DNA of 64,000 nt from Rhizobium sp. BK399 (GTDB lineage: Bacteria > Pseudomonadota > Alphaproteobacteria > Rhizobiales > Rhizobiaceae): positions 116,550 to 180,549 of the forward strand of contig NZ_JACIAH010000010.1 of NCBI RefSeq assembly GCF_014194695.1. The letters are read 5' to 3'. The notes beneath the pieces were generated by a model. It made no database searches. It was not told the DNA's origin and saw only the letters and a list, made by a program, of their open reading frames with translations. Shown piece after piece: positions 1-9,096 of the stretch. The position numbers were made by a program, and so were the translations under genes. Numbering within the stretch: position 1 is the stretch's first letter; each line of letters opens with the position of its first letter.

Positions 1-992
1 AGTGGTTCCTCGCGGAACTGGGTCGCAGGCTTCTTCTCGATGGCATGCCGATTGCGGGTGGCGCACTGACCCTTGCCGCGCCACACCCGATCATCACGCG
101 TCGCACCTGGCTCTGGCGTGCCGAAACGGGAGAGGTCATCGAGGCTCTCAGCTTTTCCAACACCTTGTTGAGGGAGGCCGACGGTCAGTGGCTTTTGGGA
201 CTGGGACCAGTTGAGGAAAGCATTGTCGGCAAACCTCCAGGCAACGCTACCCTTGGATGGGCGGGAGCCCGGCCGTTTGCCGACAGCGAGGGCCTCTGCC
301 TGAAGGACGTGGCCCGGTTCGCCGCACCGTCCGTCGCTGCGTTGTCAGCGAGGGCAGGGCTGACGGCCCTTCTCGAAGCTTATCTTGGCCGCAGAAGTGC
401 CGCGCGCGTACAGGCCGGAGCGATGACCCGTGGCGTCGGCGAAACGATACAGGCTGCCTTGCTGTGTGCGGATCTGCGCGACTTCACCGCTCTTTCCGAG
501 GCAACAGAGCCTGCCGTGATGATCGCGATGCTCGACGCCTGGTTCGACCGGATTGCCGGTGCGGTGCATGCGTTTGGCGGCGAGGTGCTGAAATTCATGG
601 GCGATGGTGTGCTCGCAATCTTTCCCGTTACCAGCACGCCGCGATCCGCGTGCGAAGCGGCACTGCGCGCTGTCTCCTCGGCCCGCGCCGGCATGGCTCA
701 CCTCGATTCCTTGCGTCAGGATAAGGGGGCACCAGCGCTTCCATTCGGAATTGCCGTGCATTTCGGGGAGATCCTTTGGGGCAACGTCGGCGCTGCGGAT
801 AGGCTCGATTTTACGGCGATCGGGCCAGCAGTGAACCTTGTCAGTCGACTTGAAGGACTATGCAAACCCTTGGGACACAGTGTCCTGGTTTCAGGAGCTG
901 TGGCCGCCGAGGTGGTGATGCCCCTCGTCGCTGCCGGAGAGCACCAGCTACGGGGGATAGCCAAGCCCTGTGCGGTCTTCACGCTGGTCTAG
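1..992 (+). CDS. class III adenylate/guanylate cyclase, 5'-truncated by window edge
   Basis: The reading frame is open from base 3, and residues before the first ATG (base 45) already look like protein, so the true start lies outside the window. The C-terminal half is a class III nucleotidyl cyclase domain, which makes cAMP or cGMP from ATP or GTP. Visible motifs are ALLCADLRDFTALSE, carrying the first metal-binding Asp, and GGEVLKFMGDGVLAIFP, carrying the second. FTAIGPAVNLVSRLE lies near the end. The preceding region, about 170 residues, resembles the N-terminal part of rhizobial soluble cyclases but I cannot name its ligand. No membrane segment is visible in the part present. The stop is TAG at 990-992. 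Confidence 0.85.
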   Translation, partial: WFLAELGRRLLLDGMPIAGGALTLAAPHPIITRRTWLWRAETGEVIEALSFSNTLLREADGQWLLGLGPVEESIVGKPPGNATLGWAGARPFADSEGLCLKDVARFAAPSVAALSARAGLTALLEAYLGRRSAARVQAGAMTRGVGETIQAALLCADLRDFTALSEATEPAVMIAMLDAWFDRIAGAVHAFGGEVLKFMGDGVLAIFPVTSTPRSACEAALRAVSSARAGMAHLDSLRQDKGAPALPFGIAVHFGEILWGNVGAADRLDFTAIGPAVNLVSRLEGLCKPLGHSVLVSGAVAAEVVMPLVAAGEHQLRGIAKPCAVFTLV

Positions 993-1076
993 GAATGAAG
1001 GGTCGGTGCGGGGCAAGGCACGACCGCGCCACGGGCTCAAGCGCAGAGCGGCCTTGGTCCTTCGCACGACCGGAAA

Positions 1077-1514
1077 TCAGAACCAGACGTCGGCGACGGT
1101 ACGGGCGTCCGGTGGGAGATCCTCGAAGCTGTGGAGCCCGTCGAACCTTTGCAGCCGGATTCCGGCAACATCATCGGGCTCGGCCAGGCGAAGGTTGACA
1201 GCGATCCTGGTGCGTCCATCGCCACCAGGCTGCAGCGCGCGCCAGCTCACGAGATTTCCGCAGCGACTGCAGAAGTTGAATGAGAGCGAGCGTGAACCGC
1301 AGGTATAGGCCGTCAGCGCTCCGGAAGTGTCTGCGACTGTAATTCCCTCACCGTCATAGTCGTATGCCCAAAGCACGCCATAGCGACGGCAGAGCGTGCA
1401 GTTGCAAATCGTGGCGTCAGGAATTGCACCACGGAATTCCCAGTGGACCGCTCCGCAGTGACACGACCCGCGGATAGTCGGGCCCGATGCGATGTTATCG
1501 GTGGGCGTTGCCAT
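1077..1514 (-). CDS. GFA-family zinc-binding protein (CENP-V/GFA fold)
   Basis: A 145-residue protein of the GFA (glutathione-dependent formaldehyde-activating) family. Zinc ligands are visible as SCHCGAVHWEF near residue 17, then CNCTLCRRYG near 38 and FCSRCGNLVSW near 80. The family binds zinc through these cysteines. Only some members have a proven link to S-hydroxymethylglutathione formation, so the reaction here is not established. It is convergent with the cyclase and is followed by the polysaccharide operon on the same strand, about 110 bases away. It is probably a stand-alone gene. Confidence 0.8.
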   Translation of the reverse strand: MATPTDNIASGPTIRGSCHCGAVHWEFRGAIPDATICNCTLCRRYGVLWAYDYDGEGITVADTSGALTAYTCGSRSLSFNFCSRCGNLVSWRALQPGGDGRTRIAVNLRLAEPDDVAGIRLQRFDGLHSFEDLPPDARTVADVWF

Positions 1515-1626
1515 AGACGTTCTCCCGAGGGCTTGCCTCGAGATCTAACGCAGGTCGTTCAAAAAAATAGGGGCGCAAGCCTCGCTTGCACGTCGTCGGC
1601 TGCCTGTCGCTACGGCATCAACGCCT

Positions 1627-2226
1627 TCACTTGACGGCAGCGTCACCAGTTCCCCGGCCGAGAAGCGTGCCGACAACAAGAACGATGTCCTGCCAGAACC
1701 CGGCCTTCCTGATATAGCGGGCGTCGGCCTGCGCGAGTGCCTCTGGCGTCGACATGTCTATCCCTTGGAGCTGGGCGAGGCCGGTTATGCCGGGGCGCAC
1801 GGAAAAGACGCGGTATTTGCGGCGCGCAGCAATGACCTCACCTTGGGTCGGCAGGCAAGGCCTCGGACCGACGAGGCTCATTTCGCCCTTGAGCACATTG
1901 ATGAGCTGCGGCAATTCGTCAAGCTTGTAGGCCCTCAACCTTCTGCCGAGCGGCGTGATCCACGAAACCGGCGCGTCGTGGGAGCCGACATTAGGCGTCC
2001 CCGCCGCCATGGTCCGGAACTTGATGCATATAAATGGCATCTCATAGCGCCCCACGCGCTCCTGGCGAAAAAGCGCCCCGCCCGGAGATGATCGGCGCAC
2101 AAGGATTACAAGAACCAGGAAGACCGGTGACAGGAGGATCAGTCCGAACGATGCCGCGCAAATATCGAACAGCCGCTTCAAGAGTCGATTAAAGCCGTGG
2201 AGCATGAAAAATTGCATTCCCGTCAA
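1627..2226 (-). CDS. bacterial sugar transferase (priming glycosyl-1-phosphate transferase)
   Basis: A 199-residue short-form member of the bacterial sugar transferase family (PglC/WbaP C-terminal type), which moves a sugar-1-phosphate from a UDP-sugar to undecaprenyl phosphate at the inner membrane. One N-terminal hydrophobic segment covers roughly residues 15-45. Then come the family motifs FRQERVGRYEMPFICIKFRTM, KLDELPQLINVLKGEMSLVGPRP and VRPGITGLAQLQG. It is the last gene of the minus-strand polysaccharide operon, 19 bases after the epimerase. Two ATGs three codons apart are possible starts. It likely primes synthesis of the repeat unit made by the upstream genes. Confidence 0.88.
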   Translation of the reverse strand: MTGMQFFMLHGFNRLLKRLFDICAASFGLILLSPVFLVLVILVRRSSPGGALFRQERVGRYEMPFICIKFRTMAAGTPNVGSHDAPVSWITPLGRRLRAYKLDELPQLINVLKGEMSLVGPRPCLPTQGEVIAARRKYRVFSVRPGITGLAQLQGIDMSTPEALAQADARYIRKAGFWQDIVLVVGTLLGRGTGDAAVK

Positions 2227-2245
2227 AGTTGCTGACCCGAAACGC

Positions 2246-3157
2246 TTAGAAACAGCGCTTCAGCGCTTGCCCCATATCAAAAGGGGGCGTCCAATCCAAG
2301 AGCGTGCGCGTCGGCGTAATGTCAACTTCCAGCCAGTCGGTCAGGCGCGACAAGAGTTCCGTCTTGCCGGCAATCGCTGCCAGGCTCCGCAAGGCGAGCG
2401 TAGGACAAGGCAGCAGGCGTGCCGGGCATCCCGTTGCGGCAGCAAGGCGCCTGACAAGTTCCGGCGTCGAGACTGCCTCGTCGTCACCAGCCAGCAGGGT
2501 CTGGCCTGCGGCGGCCGGATGCAGCGCCGCCGTCAGGATGAGGTCGGACAGGTTTTCCACATAGACCATCGATCGGCGATTGCGGATCGACCCAAGGGGC
2601 AGGGGTATCCCGCTTTTGACGAGCTTGGTCAGGGCGCGAAAACTGCCACCAACGTCGCGGCCATAGACCAAAGGCGCACGGATGATGACGATCTCCATGC
2701 CCGAGGAACCGGACAGCTCGATCAGGCTTCTTTCGGCCTCGAGCTTGGAGACCGCGTAGCCGCTCACCGGGTTCGGTACGTCATCCTGCCTGAAGGGATG
2801 GCCTTCAGCGGTTCGTTCGCCGTGGACCTTGATCGTGCTCAGAAAGACGAAGCGCCTGACGCCGGACGCGGCAGCCTGTCGGGCAAAATTGACGGTTCCC
2901 TCGACATTGACGGTCCGAAGGAGCGCGCGATCCTCCCCGGATCCGGCCACGACATTCTGGTTGGTGGAGGCAAGATGAATGACGATCTCGATGCCTGAGA
3001 GCGCTGCGCTCCAGTCGGTGGCGCCGTTGATATCGCCGACGGGGCTGTACCCATGCCGATTGGAACGGCTTGCCGCCCTGAAGGCAGTGCCGCGCGTGCA
3101 CAATTCCTGTTGCAGATCCTGACCGACGAAACCGGTCGCACCGGTGACGAGCAGCAT
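2246..3157 (-). CDS. NAD-dependent sugar epimerase/dehydratase (SDR, WbpV/GalE-like)
   Basis: A 303-residue extended SDR enzyme. I chose the ATG at 3157 because it is preceded by AGGAG at 7-base spacing and opens directly into the Rossmann motif LLVTGATGFVGQ; a longer frame upstream has no family sequence. The NAD-binding loop, a VFLSTIKVHGE strand and the catalytic YAVSKLEAE (YxxxK) are visible. The substrate is probably a UDP-N-acetylhexosamine or the product of the neighbouring FlaA1-type dehydratase, since such reductases or epimerases are often paired with it and with a priming transferase, as here. Confidence 0.85.
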   Translation of the reverse strand: MLLVTGATGFVGQDLQQELCTRGTAFRAASRSNRHGYSPVGDINGATDWSAALSGIEIVIHLASTNQNVVAGSGEDRALLRTVNVEGTVNFARQAAASGVRRFVFLSTIKVHGERTAEGHPFRQDDVPNPVSGYAVSKLEAERSLIELSGSSGMEIVIIRAPLVYGRDVGGSFRALTKLVKSGIPLPLGSIRNRRSMVYVENLSDLILTAALHPAAAGQTLLAGDDEAVSTPELVRRLAAATGCPARLLPCPTLALRSLAAIAGKTELLSRLTDWLEVDITPTRTLLDWTPPFDMGQALKRCF

Positions 3158-3209
3158 CGTCAGCTCCTGGCCGGGGGTCGGGTGGCGCCGAGATCGGCGC
3201 AGGATAGCG

Positions 3210-5135
3210 TCATGATGCCAATCCCTGGCGGAGCGACACCAGGTCGACGACGACATCGAACGGACGGTAGTCCTGGACGAGTTCGCTCAAGACCCGCCGC
3301 AAGCCGTCGGCATCTCCCTCCTCGGCGACCGAGCTCAATTGCTCCAGCTTCGGTGTCAGCGTCTTCCATGCGATGAAGCGCTCCCGCGCCCGCATGATCT
3401 TGGCGTGTGCCGTCGGCTGGGGATCGTCACCGATCAGCAGTTCCTCGTAGAGCTTTTCGCCCGGGCGCAGGCCGGTCGTCACAATGCTGATGTCGCCTGA
3501 CGGATTCCGCTCATCCTGGAGGGTCAGGCCTGACAGTTCGACCATGCGCCTTGCGAGATCGATGATTTTGACCGGCTCGCCCATGTCGAGGACGAAGACA
3601 TCGCCTCCCTTGGCCATGGTACCGGCCTGGATCACGAGTTCGGTCGCTTCCGGAATAGTCATGAAGAAGCGCGTGATCTCGGGATGCGTCAGGGTAATCG
3701 GCCCGCCTTGCCTGATCTGCTGGCGAAACAGCGGAACGACCGAACCGGATGATCCGAGCACATTGCCAAAGCGGACCATCGTCAGGATGGTCGACGCGCC
3801 CTCGGCTGCCAGTCCTTGGAGAGCCATTTCCGCAAGCCGTTTGGTAGCGCCCATGATGTTTGTCGGCCTGACAGCCTTGTCCGTGCTGATCAGGATAAAT
3901 CGTTCGACACCTGCGTCGATCGCTGCCCTGGCAACCGTGACCGTGCCGAACACATTCGTCTTCACGCCCTCGACCGGGTTCTTCTCGACCAGCGGCACAT
4001 GCTTGTAGGCTGCGGCGTGATAGACGATATCGGGCTTCCAGGTCGCCATGATCCTGCGAATGCGCTGTTCATCGGACACGCTGGCAAGAAGAGGCACGAT
4101 CTGGACAGCGCCATCCGGATTCTCGTCCAGCAACTCGTTTTCGAGGGCGTAGAGACCATATTCGTTCTGGTCGAGAACGAGGAGCGTGGCTGGCTTCAGC
4201 CTAGCGAGACCCCGGCACAGCTCGCTGCCGATCGAACCTGCCGCACCCGTCACCAGAACCACCCGGCCGCGAATGTTTCGCTCCAGGAGAGCCGCATCCG
4301 GCTTGACCGGTGTTCGGCCGAGCAGATCCTCGATATCCAGTTCCTGCAGGTCGGTGAATTCCGCTTGGCCGCCCGCAAGCGCGTTCAGATCCGGAACTGT
4401 GCGCACGGCAACGCGGGCTCCGCGAAGTTTCTCGAGAATTTCATTGCGGCGTGAGCGATCGATCTTCGGAAGAGCAAGCAGGATCGTGCGGACGTTCAGC
4501 CGCGAGCTGAGCTCCACGATCTTCTCGGGATCATAGACCATCGCACCGCCGATCAGGCTGCCGTGCAGGCTCCTGTCGTCGTCGAGATAGCCGACGACCT
4601 TGAAATCGGCGCTGCCGCTGAGCGCGCCGGCAACTTGCCTGCCGCCGGATCCGGCACCATAGATCAGCATGTTCGTCTGCTTGTTCTGCCGCAGGATCCG
4701 CTTGTAGGCCTCGCTGAAGAAATAGCGTGCCATGAACCGGGTCAGGCCAATAGCCAGCAACAGCAGCAGTGGCTGCATGATCCCGATCGTGCGCGGTATC
4801 CCGGGAAAGCTGATGGCCGTGAACACGGCCATGAAGGCCAGGCCATAAATCGTGATCGCCTTGATGACAGTAATAAAGGCCGACCAGCCGAGAAAACGGA
4901 AGATCGCCCGGTAGAGACCCATTGTAATGAAGATCGGCAGGGCGATCACAAGCGATACGGGGATCGTCAGCAGTTGCAGGCCAGTAAGGGTCACCCAGTC
5001 GTTGAGACGAAAGCAGAAGGCAAGCCAGATCGTCAGGATGCACAGGCAGCAATCGACCAACACCGCCAATGCGCGCTTTGTTGGCCTGGGTAAGTCGAGA
5101 ATGCTCTGGACGTATTTGTCGGAAACCGCCCGCAT
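3210..5135 (-). CDS. FlaA1/CapD-type membrane nucleotide-sugar 4,6-dehydratase
   Basis: A 641-residue polysaccharide biosynthesis protein of the WbpM/PglF class. The first 140 residues contain four hydrophobic segments. A Rossmann-like sensor domain follows (MLIYGAGSGGRQVAGAL, near residue 155), then a second SDR domain with VLVTGAAGSIGSELC near 292 and ISTDKAVRPTNIMGATK. As in other members the usual YxxxK tyrosine is a methionine (MGATK). The family converts UDP-GlcNAc to a 4-keto-6-deoxy sugar. It sits between the O-antigen ligase gene (5-base gap) and the epimerase gene (52-base gap), so it should supply a deoxy or aminodeoxy sugar for the same glycan. Confidence 0.92.
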   Translation of the reverse strand: MRAVSDKYVQSILDLPRPTKRALAVLVDCCLCILTIWLAFCFRLNDWVTLTGLQLLTIPVSLVIALPIFITMGLYRAIFRFLGWSAFITVIKAITIYGLAFMAVFTAISFPGIPRTIGIMQPLLLLLAIGLTRFMARYFFSEAYKRILRQNKQTNMLIYGAGSGGRQVAGALSGSADFKVVGYLDDDRSLHGSLIGGAMVYDPEKIVELSSRLNVRTILLALPKIDRSRRNEILEKLRGARVAVRTVPDLNALAGGQAEFTDLQELDIEDLLGRTPVKPDAALLERNIRGRVVLVTGAAGSIGSELCRGLARLKPATLLVLDQNEYGLYALENELLDENPDGAVQIVPLLASVSDEQRIRRIMATWKPDIVYHAAAYKHVPLVEKNPVEGVKTNVFGTVTVARAAIDAGVERFILISTDKAVRPTNIMGATKRLAEMALQGLAAEGASTILTMVRFGNVLGSSGSVVPLFRQQIRQGGPITLTHPEITRFFMTIPEATELVIQAGTMAKGGDVFVLDMGEPVKIIDLARRMVELSGLTLQDERNPSGDISIVTTGLRPGEKLYEELLIGDDPQPTAHAKIMRARERFIAWKTLTPKLEQLSSVAEEGDADGLRRVLSELVQDYRPFDVVVDLVSLRQGLAS

Positions 5136-5140
5136 CCGAT

Positions 5141-6505
5141 CTAGCCCCCGACCGGCTGCGGCATCGACGAGCCGCCAGAAAGCGAGGCCCCGTTACGTCG
5201 ATCGGCAATGGAGGCCGAACGAAGCTTCATCGAGCAGGCAAAACATATGGCCCCGAAAAGCAGCGCGTAGGATTCTCCGATCGCAAGTCGGTTGTTGGAA
5301 TTGCTGAGAATCGTGGTGGCAAAGTAGATCGCGAACGTCAGATGGCAGGCAAACGCGCTCCTGCTGACGATGCCGGCCGCGCAAGCCCGATAGACACGGT
5401 AAAGGCCTGAAAGGACGATCACCGCCAGAATGGCAAGACCAACGAAACCATAGCGGATGAGGATCTCGAGATATCCATTGTGCATTAGCGTGTAGGTGAC
5501 ACCGCGGTACGGCGTGGTCTGCCAGATCGCCAGCCAACCATTGCCGCTGCCGAAGACCGGTGCGACAGATATGACGTCGATCGCGTTGGCCCAGAGCTGC
5601 AGTCGCTCATCCAGGGATGGCGGCGTATCCGGGGAAGCGATCGCGTCCTGCATGACGTGTTCGACGGAAACGCCGCTTTCTACCCGACTGGCGATACCCA
5701 TGACGGACTCGAACGTGGCGGCTCCGAAATGCGCGACATTGCCACGAACCTCATAGGCGCCCCATGATAATACCAGGAGCCCGGCGATCGCGGCCAGCAA
5801 GACGGTCTTGCGCCTGAGGTAGAACAATGTTGTACCAAGCATAAGCCCAAGGGCTGGAAGCAGGGCAACCCATACTCCCTTGGACTTGGCACCATAGACG
5901 TTGAGGATCGCAAGTCCGATCACGGCCACGGCAATCGCCAAGACGATCGACTTGGTCCGCGCCGAGCTTCCGATTTCCCATTGGTGCAGGGCCCAGTAGA
6001 AGGCTCCGATGAAGAGAAAGCCACATCCGACCGCGCCGTGGATCGAATTATGGTGGAAGGCGGGTGAGATCCGCTCTCCGGAAAGCAGCATGGAGAAGGG
6101 TGTCGATATGATCAGCACGACCAGTACGGTGCAGAAGAATGCTAGGAGGATCGGCCTGACCAAGTGCCAGCTTGCATTGAGCGCCATGCCCATCGCGGGA
6201 AAGAAGATCGCGAAGGCGTAGAGCCACTCGGACGCGCCCTTTTCATGGTCAACGATCAATCCGAAGAGAAACCTTACCAACGCGAAAGCGCCCCAGGCGA
6301 CGCAGAGGATCGCCAGCCAGTCGCCTGAATTGGCGCGGATGGGCGCCCTGCGATAGGCGAGGGTCAAGCCCAGGAGGAGAAGGGCAGCGTAGCGATAGAA
6401 ATCACTTTCTATCACGGTCACCGACATCATTCCGAGCCAGAGAATGGCGAGAACGACGTCAAGGCCTGTCGACTTCACCTGGGTGACGGATATGGGCATT
6501 GTCAT
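5141..6505 (-). CDS. O-antigen ligase/polymerase (WaaL/Wzy-like) membrane protein
   Basis: A 454-residue polytopic membrane protein with about ten to twelve hydrophobic segments and a large periplasmic loop between about residues 240 and 350. In that loop GSGNGWLAIWQ and LMHNGYLEILIRYGFVGL match the conserved H-N/Y-E-L region of Wzy_C (O-antigen ligase) proteins. Members either join O-antigen to lipid A-core or polymerise repeat units; sequence alone does not separate these. The ATG overlaps the stop of the upstream GT25 gene by four bases (ATGA), showing translational coupling in the operon. Confidence 0.88.
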   Translation of the reverse strand: MTMPISVTQVKSTGLDVVLAILWLGMMSVTVIESDFYRYAALLLLGLTLAYRRAPIRANSGDWLAILCVAWGAFALVRFLFGLIVDHEKGASEWLYAFAIFFPAMGMALNASWHLVRPILLAFFCTVLVVLIISTPFSMLLSGERISPAFHHNSIHGAVGCGFLFIGAFYWALHQWEIGSSARTKSIVLAIAVAVIGLAILNVYGAKSKGVWVALLPALGLMLGTTLFYLRRKTVLLAAIAGLLVLSWGAYEVRGNVAHFGAATFESVMGIASRVESGVSVEHVMQDAIASPDTPPSLDERLQLWANAIDVISVAPVFGSGNGWLAIWQTTPYRGVTYTLMHNGYLEILIRYGFVGLAILAVIVLSGLYRVYRACAAGIVSRSAFACHLTFAIYFATTILSNSNNRLAIGESYALLFGAICFACSMKLRSASIADRRNGASLSGGSSMPQPVGG

Positions 6506-7281
6506 GATAGTGCATACCGTATTCGGCGCGCATACTCGAGCATACGAAGCAAATGCGTTCCGATCTTGCGGACGCCTCGCAACTTGACGGCACGGTATTC
6601 AGCCCTGTTGGCGATCTGGCTCACGGTGGAGCGCTCGGAGAGTTCAACGATATTGCGCCGGACGGTGTAGATGCTGACGCCTGTCTTCCATCCGCGCTCG
6701 AGGGTCATGTCGTAGGGAAATTCGATGTCGTTGGCGCTTCGAAGCAGCTTTCGGGCGCCTTCGCGCGTAACAAGATAGCAGGCGGCGGAGCCCTGCGGGC
6801 CGTGCAGGCAACGCCCGATTTCGTCTCCGTACTCGGAGACAGCGACGGTGCGGCACCATTTTGACCTGTGATTGAGCAACTTGACCACCTCGGCGGACGG
6901 AACAGCCTGCAGGATCGCCGCCGCCCTCTGTGTGAAATCCTGCCGCAGTTCCACGTCATCTTCCATGATGATGGCGTTTTCGTAGTCACTCGAAAGAAAA
7001 GCCTGCAGTGCCCTCATGTGGGCACGATAACAGCCATATTCGCCGGGAAGCATCTGCCGCCCGTTCCGGCGCAGGAACTTCTTCTCGTTGAAGCCGGATC
7101 TCTCCACGACAGGAATGGAGCGTCCATCGACGCCGGGGACGCGATCGATCTGAATGCCGGCCAAGGTTGCCTGCGACGACACTTCCGCCCACCGATCGGA
7201 GGAGCCGTCCATGTTGATCACGTACGCACCGATCGACCGTTGCAAACGCCTCTGTCCTGTTGCCGTAGTCAGTTCCAGCAT
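6502..7281 (-). CDS. glycosyltransferase family 25
   Basis: A 259-residue cytoplasmic transferase. GT25 marks are visible: AYVINMDGSSDRW near residue 19, GEYGCYRAHMRALQAF near 80, the metal-binding AIIMEDDVEL near 104, and GSAACYLVTREGARKLL near 164. GT25 enzymes add galactose or glucose to lipooligosaccharide cores or capsules. It is the first clear gene of the leftward polysaccharide operon and overlaps the next gene by four bases. A small frame (7282-7545) ends exactly at its start codon. Confidence 0.88.
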   Translation of the reverse strand: MLELTTATGQRRLQRSIGAYVINMDGSSDRWAEVSSQATLAGIQIDRVPGVDGRSIPVVERSGFNEKKFLRRNGRQMLPGEYGCYRAHMRALQAFLSSDYENAIIMEDDVELRQDFTQRAAAILQAVPSAEVVKLLNHRSKWCRTVAVSEYGDEIGRCLHGPQGSAACYLVTREGARKLLRSANDIEFPYDMTLERGWKTGVSIYTVRRNIVELSERSTVSQIANRAEYRAVKLRGVRKIGTHLLRMLEYARRIRYALS

Positions 7282-7545
7282 CTATTCCGCGTCTTTTTTG
7301 GCATGATGCACGATTGACGTATTCCGCGTTTCCGGGAAACCGAGACTCATCATCGTGTCGTCTGCCGTTGATGGCGCCGATCCATAGTATTTCCGACCAT
7401 TCTTATCTACAACACCTTCTGCGTGTGTGTCCACAATTGTGACGGATCGTGCTCTGGCCGGCGTGGCAGGGATCGAGGAAACGTCGGCACCCGCGGCTGC
7501 AAGGCGCGCCGCAGTCTCTATCCTCGGATTGGCATGCCATTGCAA
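7282..7545 (-). CDS. small hypothetical protein abutting the GT25 gene (uncertain)
   Basis: An 87-residue frame whose TAG stop (7284-7282) is followed at once by the ATG of the GT25 gene, the arrangement seen in translationally coupled genes. The product is not recognised. It is rich in Ala and Thr with no signal peptide or membrane segment. It would occupy the otherwise empty leader of the polysaccharide operon. I cannot exclude a chance frame in GC-rich DNA: no strong ribosome-binding site is seen before the ATG at 7545. Confidence 0.3.
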   Translation of the reverse strand: MQWHANPRIETAARLAAAGADVSSIPATPARARSVTIVDTHAEGVVDKNGRKYYGSAPSTADDTMMSLGFPETRNTSIVHHAKKDAE

Positions 7546-7721
7546 GCCCCGATACCATCGCCCTGTAAAGTTTTAGGGCCGCGCGATTAAACTGGCTTTT
7601 GTCCACATTGTCGGACCAGACATTTGCTGCTGTCTGTTTATCATCATCTGTCTTGCGCGCGTCTTCGCCTCTGCTAAGCATTCCATGTGAACCGAAAACG
7701 GAAACGAAAGAGACCGCACGC

Positions 7722-8495
7722 ATGTTCCTGAGCGATCGACAAACGGAAATAGTCGGGATGGCAAGGTCGGATGGACGCGTGTTCGTGGAGGAGCTCGCGG
7801 CACATTTCTCGGTAACCCCGCAAACGATTCGAAAGGATCTCAACGATCTCTGTGACGCACAGATCCTAACCCGTGTCCACGGCGGCGCGACGTTTCCGAG
7901 TGGCACCGAGAACGTGAAGTACGAAGCGAGGCGCCAGATTGCAGCGTCGGAAAAACAAGCCATCGGTATTGCCGCGGCCGGGCTCATTCCCAACAACGCC
8001 TCGCTTTTCATCAACATCGGGACGACAACAGAGGCGGTTGGCGAAGCGCTGACCAACCACCAGGAACTGATGGTGATCACCAACAACATCAATGTTGCCA
8101 ATCGGCTGCGACTGTTTCCGACCATCGAGGTCGTGATCGCTGGCGGTGTGGTGCGAGGGTCGGATGGCGGTATCGTTGGAGAGGCGGCGGTCGATTTCAT
8201 TCGGCAATTCAAGGTTGACTATGCAGTCATCGGGACCTCGGCGATCGATGAGGACGGTGCCCTGCTTGACTACGACTTTCGCGAAGTGAAGGTCGCGCAG
8301 GCAATCATCGCCAATGCCCGCCACGTCATTCTTGTGGCTGATTCGACGAAATTCGAGCGCACGGCGCCGGTTCGAATCGCTCAGCTACCGCAGGTGCATA
8401 CCTTCATCACCGATCGTTGCGTCACCCCCTCTATTCGGCGTCTCTGTCAGGAAAATAGCGTGAAATTGATCGAGACATCGGCAGCTGGTGCATAG
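7722..8495 (+). CDS. glpR: DeoR-family repressor, GlpR-like
   Basis: A 257-residue DeoR/GlpR regulator. I place the start at ATG 7722 (MFLSDRQTEIV), where family similarity begins; a longer in-frame extension lacks it. The N-terminal HTH reads VEELAAHFSVTPQTIRKDLNDL. The effector domain has the DeoR signature FINIGTTTEAVGEAL, TNNINVANRL, AGGVVRGSDGGIVGEA and the late RHVILVADSTKF. The closeness to E. coli GlpR (IGTTxEAV, NNxNVAN, DGGIxGEA) suggests a glycerol-3-phosphate response, but no glp genes are adjacent, so the target genes lie elsewhere or the ligand differs. Confidence 0.8.
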   Translation: MFLSDRQTEIVGMARSDGRVFVEELAAHFSVTPQTIRKDLNDLCDAQILTRVHGGATFPSGTENVKYEARRQIAASEKQAIGIAAAGLIPNNASLFINIGTTTEAVGEALTNHQELMVITNNINVANRLRLFPTIEVVIAGGVVRGSDGGIVGEAAVDFIRQFKVDYAVIGTSAIDEDGALLDYDFREVKVAQAIIANARHVILVADSTKFERTAPVRIAQLPQVHTFITDRCVTPSIRRLCQENSVKLIETSAAGA

Positions 8496-8547
8496 AGACT
8501 GTCAAATCGGGGTTCATTTGCCGCAGATCCTGGGCTAGCCTCCCGTC

Positions 8548-9006
8548 ATGAGTCTAGAAACCGTCCGCGCGTTTTTCAGCGCCCACGCTCCCGATATAGA
8601 AATCATCGAAACGGCCGAGAGTTCATCAACCGTGGCGCTGGCGGCCGAGGCGCATGGGGTCGATCCGGCGCAGATTGCCAAGACGATCTGCCTGCGGGTG
8701 GGTGAAGAGACGATGCTCGTTGTGGCCGGCGGCCTGTCGAGGCTTGACAACAGAAAGGTCAAGGACCGGTTCGGCGCCAAGGGCCGGATGCTCGGCCCGG
8801 ATGAAGTCATGGATGTGACGAGCCATCCGGTCGGTGGGGTCTGCCCGTTCGGGCTCCCGACAAGATTGCCGGTCTACTGCGACATTTCACTCAGGCGATT
8901 TGACGTGGTCGTGCCGGCTGCAGGCTCAACCAATTCGGCCGTTCGAATTTCCACCGAACGCCTGGCAGACCTCACCGGCGCGACATGGGTGGATGTCTGC
9001 CAATAG
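8548..9006 (+). CDS. YbaK/EbsC-family aminoacyl-tRNA deacylase
   Basis: A 152-residue YbaK/ProX-type editing domain. These trans-acting enzymes hydrolyse mischarged tRNA, for example Cys-tRNA(Pro) or Ala-tRNA(Pro). Visible family features are TVALAAEAHGVDPAQIAKTICLRV near residue 27, the lysine-containing DNRKVKDRFG near 69, and the glycine-rich VGGVCPFGL near 97, the active-site loop. The protein is complete for a single-domain member. Which mischarged amino acid it removes cannot be read from sequence. It lies 52 bases after the GlpR-like gene on the same strand. Confidence 0.82.
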   Translation: MSLETVRAFFSAHAPDIEIIETAESSSTVALAAEAHGVDPAQIAKTICLRVGEETMLVVAGGLSRLDNRKVKDRFGAKGRMLGPDEVMDVTSHPVGGVCPFGLPTRLPVYCDISLRRFDVVVPAAGSTNSAVRISTERLADLTGATWVDVCQ

Positions 9007-9096
9007 ACATTGAACCGGCCAAAAGCTTCAAACCGGCCGAGCAATCCCTATATATCCCCCTGACATCAGTTGGTCGTCACGACAGGAGAAGATTTG

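Noticed and set aside
2204..2998. 264-residue plus-strand frame
   Set aside because: It is antisense to the epimerase gene, which has clear SDR motifs. The plus frame is rich in Arg, Gln and Asp and has no family pattern.
7403..8212. 269-residue minus-strand frame
   Set aside because: Antisense to the GlpR-like regulator, whose DeoR motifs are unmistakable. The minus frame has the Ser/Thr/Arg-rich composition of a shadow frame.
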